Shown here: positions 57,801 through 64,000 of the stretch, one piece after another
How the letters are laid out: every line of letters begins with the position of its first letter
Position numbering within the stretch: the first letter of the stretch is position 1
NCBI GenBank assembly: GCA_025594325.1
Contig: JANHCV010000006.1
Location: forward strand, 1,426,001-1,490,000
Reading direction: 5' to 3'
Source: Blastocladiella emersonii ATCC 22665
Taxonomy: Eukaryota; Blastocladiomycota; Blastocladiomycetes; Blastocladiales; Blastocladiaceae
DNA: 64,000 nucleotides
Notes under the pieces: generated by a model
Seen by the model: only the letters and a program-made list of their open reading frames with translations
Databases searched by the model: none
Told to the model about the DNA's origin: nothing
Translations under genes and position numbers: made by a program

Positions 57801-59381
57801 ACGACGCTCGACCGCCCCGACTCGAAGTGGCCGGGCAGCGGCGGCACCGCGACCAACACCCTGCTGCCCTCGGTCATCGGGTCCGCCGCCGCGTCGCCGA
57901 CGCTCGTGCGCGCGCACCTCGACGCGCCGCGGCTGGTCGTCGTCGCGACAACGCTCGACCACGACGCAGTCGTGGGCGCGTCGGCCAGCGGCGTGTCGCT
58001 ACCGCCGCCGCTGCGCGATACGGGCGCGCTGCAGTCGGACCTGCCCGTGTTCCACCCGACCATGGCGTCGTACGCGACGGCAACTACCACAACAACGACG
58101 TCGGGGACCGACTCGAGCAGCGGGAGCACCAACTCCGTGAGCTCCAACACCACGAGTCCGCCGAGCACCGACCCGAGCACCGACCCGAGCAGCGCGGGCA
58201 GTAGTCTCGGAGTCCTCGGGTCCAGCGCGCCCGCCATCCCGCGACAGTCGCGGTCCGGGACCGACTCGGGCGCGCTCCCGCCGCACCGCCCGCTGCACGA
58301 CGCGTGGCGGCGCCCGGTGCCGCGGTACGGGGACCGGCCTGATTTCGCAAGCGGCGGAGGCGGTGGCGCTGGCGCTGGCAACGTGCGCGACTCGGTGGTC
58401 ATCACGTCGTCGATGCTGCCCGCGCTCGAACCCATGGGCCTCGACGCGGCGCTAAGGACCGACGAGGAGTACAGCGTTTCGACCAGCTCGATGCAGGGTG
58501 CGGCCAGCAGCACCGCCGAGGCGGCAGCAGCAAGGCGCAGGGCGCGGCGCCAGTCGCGCGGGACCACGGCGTCGGCGGCGTCGCGGCGCAGCACGTGGTA
58601 CCGGAGGCTACGGCGCGCGCTGCACCGGCTCCGCACTGAGTTCTTTTACCGGTTCCCCGACCCGGCCGAGGAGGAGCGGTACCTCGCGTACTACTACGCG
58701 AAGCTCAAGACACGAATGCAAATCACGGCCGTGACGGGGTTCCTGATGCAACTCCTGGTCGCCGTCATGATGAAGCTGTCGCAGGCGGGGCGGCAGGCCG
58801 TCAACGACGCCATGGACGATACGGATGGCCCCGTCGGCAACGGCATGTTCGGCGACTGGCTGGCCAGGGTCAAGCCGTTTGTCCTCGAGTGGTGGTTCCC
58901 GTACGCGCTACACCTCGCCTTCTACACGATCCAGCTCGTGGTCGCGCGGTCGCGGTCCGCGCTGTTCGTCGGCGCGAGCCTCGAGCGCTACGCGGTCGCG
59001 CACGCCGTCATCTTCATCGCGTGCGTGGTCGCGCTCGACGCACAGATCCGCATGCTCACGCACAACTTTGTCCTGATCCAGTCGGCGTGCCACCAGGTTC
59101 TCGCCGCCGTGTTCGGGATCGCGACCCTGCGGCTGCGTCCGCGCACTCACGCGGCCGTCCTCGCCGCGTTCGTGCTGCTGGTGCAAGCCGAGTTCATTGT
59201 CCTCCTCGTCCACGGCGCGGCCATCGAGACGCTCGCCAAGATTGTCATTGTCACGGCCACGACGCTCGTCAGCCTCGTGCTCAGCGTGTACTTTGAGTCG
59301 GCGAACCGGCGCTACTTTCAGATCAAATCGCACGTCGCGCGCGCGTCGCAGAGTCGACGGGATCTTCCATTTCCCAATTGA
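54881..59381 (+). CDS. Cyclase-anchor-like 2x6TM membrane protein, copy 2
   Basis: Three exons (54881-56194, 56255-57202, 57264-59381), all phase 0 as in copy 1, give 1459 residues. The N-terminus begins MSSPTSS, like MSSPSATSS in copy 1, and has SSYHDLDES and SFQKVAELAED. Block 1 (about 410-655) opens with LRFTSKSIEAKFREHY, keeps the paired loop cysteines (GECDTC; CPGYC; CPGS) and ends LYQRELLVRATFYHN. The linker keeps IHVSQLDLGNLLTLPR and TSSMLPALEPMGLDAAL. Block 2 (about 1215-1440) opens with FPDPAEEERYLAYYY and ends VYFESANRRYF. No enzymatic domain is present. Up to about 58722 exon 3 matches copy 3 best; from there to about 59110 it is nearly identical to copy 1. The likely orientation is cytosolic termini and linker, as in class III cyclases, but this is inferred. 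Confidence 0.75.
58722..59110. repeat. Near-identical tract shared with copy 1 (about 15957-16345)
   Basis: About 390 bp covering most of block 2 match copy 1 almost perfectly, including third codon positions, while flanking sequence diverges sharply. A second shorter tract (about 95 bp) is shared between about 56846-56940 and 13976-14070. Both lie in membrane blocks. Confidence 0.7.
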
Positions 59382-59797
59382 AGAACCTTTCTTGCGTTGC
59401 AGTTGCTTCGTGGTCCGCCTCTTGGCCTTGGAAGCATGCTCCACGTCCACTGTACGGCATGACCTGGGATTAACAAGGGATGGTATCGCGCGCGCGCTCT
59501 GCCGGTACTTCCCACTCTCACGTCGCGGAACGGTCGGAGAGGAGGAGGTGAGGAAAGGGTGGCGCGACGCGTGACCGCGGTCACGTGGCCGTCACGCGGA
59601 CATGAGCCGCGCGTGTGGCGCGCCTCATTTCCCGTTCGAGGAGGTGGCGCGTCCGCGTCTCACATCCCCGAAGAGATGAGTTTCGCGCAAATCGACAAAG
59701 CCGCGTGCCGCCGTGCCCTGCTCCAGTTGGGTGGCACTGTACGATGCGGTGAAGATCCATGATCCGGGATCCGGGAGGCACATGCGGATAAGAGACT
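59382..59797. other. Spacer between tandem membrane family copies 2 and 3
   Basis: About 420 bp without a recognised gene. It contains the probable promoter of copy 3, including the GGTCACG-type segment shared with the region upstream of copy 2. Confidence 0.45.
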
Positions 59798-62700
59798 ATG
59801 ATTCATATGCTCGAAGCAGAGCATATGGCTGGGCTTGTCCTGTTCCCGCTTCATCTCAGTCCAAGTCTCCCACGATCTTTCGCGTTTGCACCGGACGGGG
59901 ACCCAGCGCCGCCCAGCGCAGCCTGCAGCGCGTCAAAAGTCGTGGAGCAAAATGAAAAGGTTTTTAACCACTACATGCACTACGCAGCTGATGTAATGCA
60001 TCCGATCACGGCGAAACCAGCATCCAGCACCGAATCCATCGCTCGCGCACCCTCGTTGCCACATCATGTGGAAGTCGCGACCACCACGAGCGCCCCGGTG
60101 CCGTCTCAAGAACTCGCGACGGGGGCCTCGGCGGCGGCAGGTGACTCGCAGGATCCAGCCTGCACATCGCACTCTCCTTCGGTTGCCAACGGCGGCACCA
60201 TGCTCGTTCATCAGGATCTTGCACCCTTCGGCAGTCTGGCTACATCTTCCGCCAACTCTTCGTACCATGAACTAGACGATCAGGAGCTTTGGTCGGCGCT
60301 GACGGCGCAAGATCGGGGCACACGGGCTAGCGCCGCGCTGAACTCGGACACTTCCTGGCGGACGGCACGGAGCTCGTTTGGCGGGTCCGCGTCGGGCCGG
60401 TTCCGCAGTGTTCTGGCCACGCTCAACTCGTCGCTTCATAAACTCGCCGAGCTCGCCGAGAACGCGGCGCACTCGCGTATCGCTCACTACGCAGACCTCG
60501 TGGAAGACGCGCGGCTTGTCGTAAGCGACGATAACGACGTGGCCAGCGTATCCGACGAGTCGCTTGATTCCGAGGAATCTTCCTCAGCCGGCGGCGTGTC
60601 GTCCCGGCCGGCCTCGTCCCTGTCGCTGGACATGGGCGGCGACCGTCAACCTGACGCGCTCCTCGATGCTGGGCCAGCACCGCCAGCTGAGCTTGCTCCA
60701 CCGTTATCTTCGGGTGCAGCTGAGGCCGCCGTGCCTCTGCGGCCGGGTACCGGGCCGGATCTGATCACCCCACCGCCCGCTCCTTCATCGCCGAGTACTG
60801 CTCAAACTCTACGACGCGGTGGCGACGACGAAAGAGACAATGTGCTTGTCCGTACGGTTCTCGGTTCCGCCGCGCGCATCTTCACCAGCAAGTCGACGCG
60901 GCTCGTCTCGTTTCGCACGTTGCGGTTCACGAGCAGGTCGATCGAGGCCAAGTTCCACGAGCATCACGTCCGCTCTTCTTCGGCGCCGATCATGATCCTC
61001 AGCGTACGTTCTTCCGATGCTTTATTCGAGACTCGCAATGACTGACACCGTTTGTGCCCGCCACCGCCAGGTTTGTCTCATTCTGCTGATTTTCGCTCGC
61101 GCGGGACTCTCGTGGTACACGCACCTCAAGTACAGCTGTGCCATGGCCGACTGCCCAACGTCCCTCTACGGCGACTGTGCCTCATGTCAGACCATTGTCA
61201 CTGTCGCGTATGTCGGGATCGGCGTGCTCGCTCTCGCCGCGCTCGGGCTTACCCTGACGCTCCGTGCCGCGCCCATTGCTTCACGGCGCTTGCTCTTTAT
61301 TATCGTGGCGATCTTGTGCTTTGGCGCAGAGATCATGGCCCTGACCTGCCCGGGCTACTGCCATACGAGCAACGGCGACTCGCTCTTCCGCCGCCACAAC
61401 AGCTTCGCTCAGGCGTGCCCTGGATCCGCTGCCGCGGCCAGCATCGACGCCCTCGTGCACTACTGGTCGACGCAGATCAGCGTGTCCGTGTACGTGGTCC
61501 TCGCCGCCTCGACACTCCGCTTCTGGACCGCCTTCCGCGCAGCCGTGCTTGGGATCGCGCTCGTGTTCCTCCTCGGGTCGATTGTCGACAGCAGCGCCGC
61601 GTCCTGGGTGTGGCTGCTCGGGTTCAACTTCGCCGACGACGCCCTCAAGTCGCTCTTTGGCCTGTACCAGCGCGAGCTGCTGTCCCGCGCGACTTTCTAC
61701 CATAACGTCCGCCAGGCCGCCACCACGCACGCGCAGCTCCGCGCCGCGGCCACCATTGCACCGTGTAGTCCGCGCATCGCACGGCTACTGCAACAGGTAG
61801 CACCCCGGCGTTCGCCGCGTCCGCCCGGACCGAAGCGTCGATGATGCTGCTCCACCAGCACTCGCACGCGACCAGCCGGGCTAGCACCAACGGCACACCG
61901 ACCGCGGTCGTGGCCACGGCGACAACGACTCAGCCGTATCCCATCGCGGACACCGTGACCGCGGGAGTCGCTCTACCCGCCGTGACGACTCGGGTCCACC
62001 TGTCGCGGCTGCCGAGCGAGGACGAGGTGCCGGCCAGCTCACAGCACCTCCCGATCGTCATCAACCACCCCGCCGCCGTAACGCCAGCTCGGCTCGGCGT
62101 CGCCTCCGACTCGGGCGGCGTCATCCGCGTGTCGATGGTCAACCTCGGCGACCTCCTGACGCTGCCGCGGGCCGTGCACGCGTCCTTGCTCTCCCTAAAC
62201 CACTCGAACGCGGCGGGCGGCATCAGACGCGACGACCATCCAGCGGCAGTCGTCGCGGGCCTGTCATCAACCTCGACCAGCGCGCTGCACCAGCCCAAGC
62301 TCAAGGTTTCGGTCGGTGCGTTCGAGGGCGGCACGCGGTACGCGGTCACCACGCTCGGGAAGTCGAGCGGGACCGACGATGACGATCGTCCCTTCTCGCC
62401 CTCGTTTTCCGACATGCCGCGCCTGATTCTCGCGGCGACGACGCGGGATGCGGCGGACCGCGAGTCGATCAGCAACGAGGCGCCCGGGATGGAGACGCTG
62501 CAGCCGCCGCGCCCGCACTCGCCAGAACTGCATGCAACCGCGGCCTCGGATGGAACGGCGGCCACATCCACGACCAACGAGACGAACTCGATCAGCGATA
62601 CCGCGTCGTCTACCAGCACCAACGCCAGTATCCGGACGGGTACGAGCAGCGGCACCGGCAGCGCGGCCAGCAGTCTCGCGGCGCTCGGCGTGAGTGCGCC

Positions 62701-63817
62701 CGTCATTCCACAGCCGCCGCGGCCGCGCCCCTCGACCGAGTCGGGCGTCCTCCCGCCGCATCGCCCGCTGCACAACACGTGGCGGTACAAGGCGCAGCGG
62801 GCCGAGTACGTGGGCGGCGGCAACGTGCGCGATTCGGTGGTGATCACGTCGTCCATATTGCCCGCGCTCGAGCCCATGGGCCTCGACGCGGCGCTGCGTC
62901 CCGACGAAGAGCACAGCGCGTCGAGCAGCTCGATGCAGGGCGCGCCGAGCGGGAAGGCAGCAGCAGATGCGGCGCGGCGCCAGTCGCGCGGTACCACTGC
63001 ATCGTCGGCGTCGCGGCGCAGCACGTGGTACCGGAGGCTGCGGCGCGCGCTGCACCGGCTCCGCACCGAGTTCTTTTACCGGTTCCCCGACCCGGCCGAG
63101 GAGGAGCGGTACCTCGCGTACTACTACGCGAAGCTCAAGATACGAATGCAGGTCACGGCGGTGGCGGGGATCCTGACGCAGCTCCTCATCGCCCTGTTCC
63201 TCAAGCTCTCGCGCGCGGGTCGCGATGCGGTCAACGACGCCGAAGCTGACGAGCTGCACCCGCTGGGCGGCGGCATGTTCGCGTGGCTCGAGCCGTTTCG
63301 GCCTATCCTGCTCCAGTGGTGGTTCCCGTACGCGCAGCACATCCTCGCGTACCTCCTGCAGCTCGCGGTCGCACGGTCCCGGTCGGCGTGGTTCACGGGC
63401 GCGAACCTCGAGTGGTACGCGGTGGGCCACTGCATCGTGTTCGTCGCGGGCGTCGTGACCGTAGACATACAGGTCCGCGTCATTACCAGCAACTACGTGC
63501 TGGTGCAGTCGGCGTGCCATCAAGTCCTCGCCACGGTGCTGGGGATCGCTACGCTCAGGCTCCGGCCCCGCGCACACGCGACCGTGCTGGCGGCATTCAT
63601 CCTGCTGGTAGTGGCCGAGTACGCGCTGCTCCTTGCCAACGGCGCGGCCACCGACACGCTAGCCAAGATCGTGATCGCGTCGTCGACGTCGCTCATCAGC
63701 CTCGTGCTCAGCGTCTACTTTGAGCTGGCCAACCGGCGGTACTTTGTGATCAAGTCGCACGTCCAGCGGACGTCGACGTTGCGCCGGCGCCGTGACCCTT
63801 CGTCGGCCTTCCACTGA
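59798..63817 (+). CDS. Cyclase-anchor-like 2x6TM membrane protein, copy 3
   Basis: Three exons (59798-61003, 61071-61796, 61859-63817) give 1296 residues. The first exon is less similar to copies 1 and 2 and several ATGs could start it; 59798 is the most upstream, and NSSYHELDD and SLHKLAELAEN confirm the frame. Block 1 (about 375-630) opens with LRFTSRSIEAKFHEHH and ends LYQRELLSRATFYHN. The cytoplasmic stretch after block 1 is only about 20 residues, against about 110 in copy 1. The second intron has a weak donor (GTAGCA after a conserved CAG) and a CAG acceptor at 61858. It keeps phase 0, is 62 bp long, and removes a segment whose reading shifts otherwise. The linker keeps LPALEPMGLDAAL. 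Block 2 (about 1050-1285) opens with FPDPAEEERYLAYYY and ends VYFELANRRYF. Confidence 0.7.
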
Positions 63818-64000
63818 TACTACATCCGATTCCATTCACCACCTTCACATTGGCGATATCAATGCGCAGAGTGGCACGGTGCGAAAGTGCCACGTCGCCG
63901 CCAACATCGGGAGCGGAGAGCGGCGTGACCGACAGTCAGCGCGGCGAGAACGACGCGTCACCGCCGCCGCCACGCCGGTCGCCGACCCGCCCGTCTTGCA
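63818..64000. other. 3' flank of membrane family copy 3
   Basis: The last 183 bp hold no recognised feature. They probably contain the 3' untranslated region of copy 3. Confidence 0.4.

Overview
This is nuclear DNA of a GC-rich eukaryote with compact genes. All genes with recognisable products are cut by short spliceosomal introns, mostly 50-86 bp, most beginning GTACG and ending TAG. An MKS1-type transition-zone protein points to a flagellated cell. A LAMMER kinase, an 8-amino-7-oxononanoate synthase ending in a peroxisomal AKL signal, and an MRP-type ABC transporter fit a fungus. The best guess is a zoosporic fungus of the Allomyces/Catenaria (Blastocladiomycota) kind. This rests on style and gene content, not on a database match.

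Layout. 0.3-5.8 kb (+): a fibro-slime surface receptor with an integrin-like NPxF/NPxY tail, a secreted deacetylase-like pseudoenzyme, and a small four-helix membrane protein. 7.3-11.4 kb: an H15 (linker-histone-like) protein (+) facing the oxononanoate synthase (-). 11.9-16.6 kb (+): copy 1 of a large membrane family. 17.1-22.6 kb (-): two Gag-like genes, the second with one nonsense codon. 22.8-24.6 kb (-): a five-exon MKS1 homologue, sharing an upstream region with a full ABCC transporter (+, 25.2-30.3 kb). 30.4-38.6 kb is a rearranged zone: a histidine-kinase remnant, a fragment of an Sld7/MTBP-like gene, a 5'-truncated ABC transporter fused to that fragment, the intact six-exon Sld7/MTBP-like gene, and a broken LURP-one-like gene. 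39.2-42.7 kb (-): a second H15 protein. 43-50.3 kb holds no convincing large gene. 50.3-54.2 kb (+): a LAMMER kinase with a long low-complexity tail. 54.9-63.8 kb (+): copies 2 and 3 of the membrane family in tandem.

The most unusual content is that membrane family. Each protein has two six-helix blocks. Each block is introduced by an F-x-x-x-x-x-E-type motif and closed by a Y-x-x-E-x-x-x-R-x-x-F-type motif, as in the membrane anchors of class III adenylyl cyclases. No cyclase catalytic domain follows; the blocks are joined by long disordered Ser/Thr-rich linkers carrying short motifs conserved in all three copies. Copy 2 is a mosaic of copies 1 and 3, and the two Gag-like genes share a near-identical central tract inside otherwise diverged genes, so gene conversion appears active here.

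Exon boundaries were worked out by eye from splice signals, reading-phase agreement and paralogue comparison. Domain names come from recognition of motifs, not from searches.
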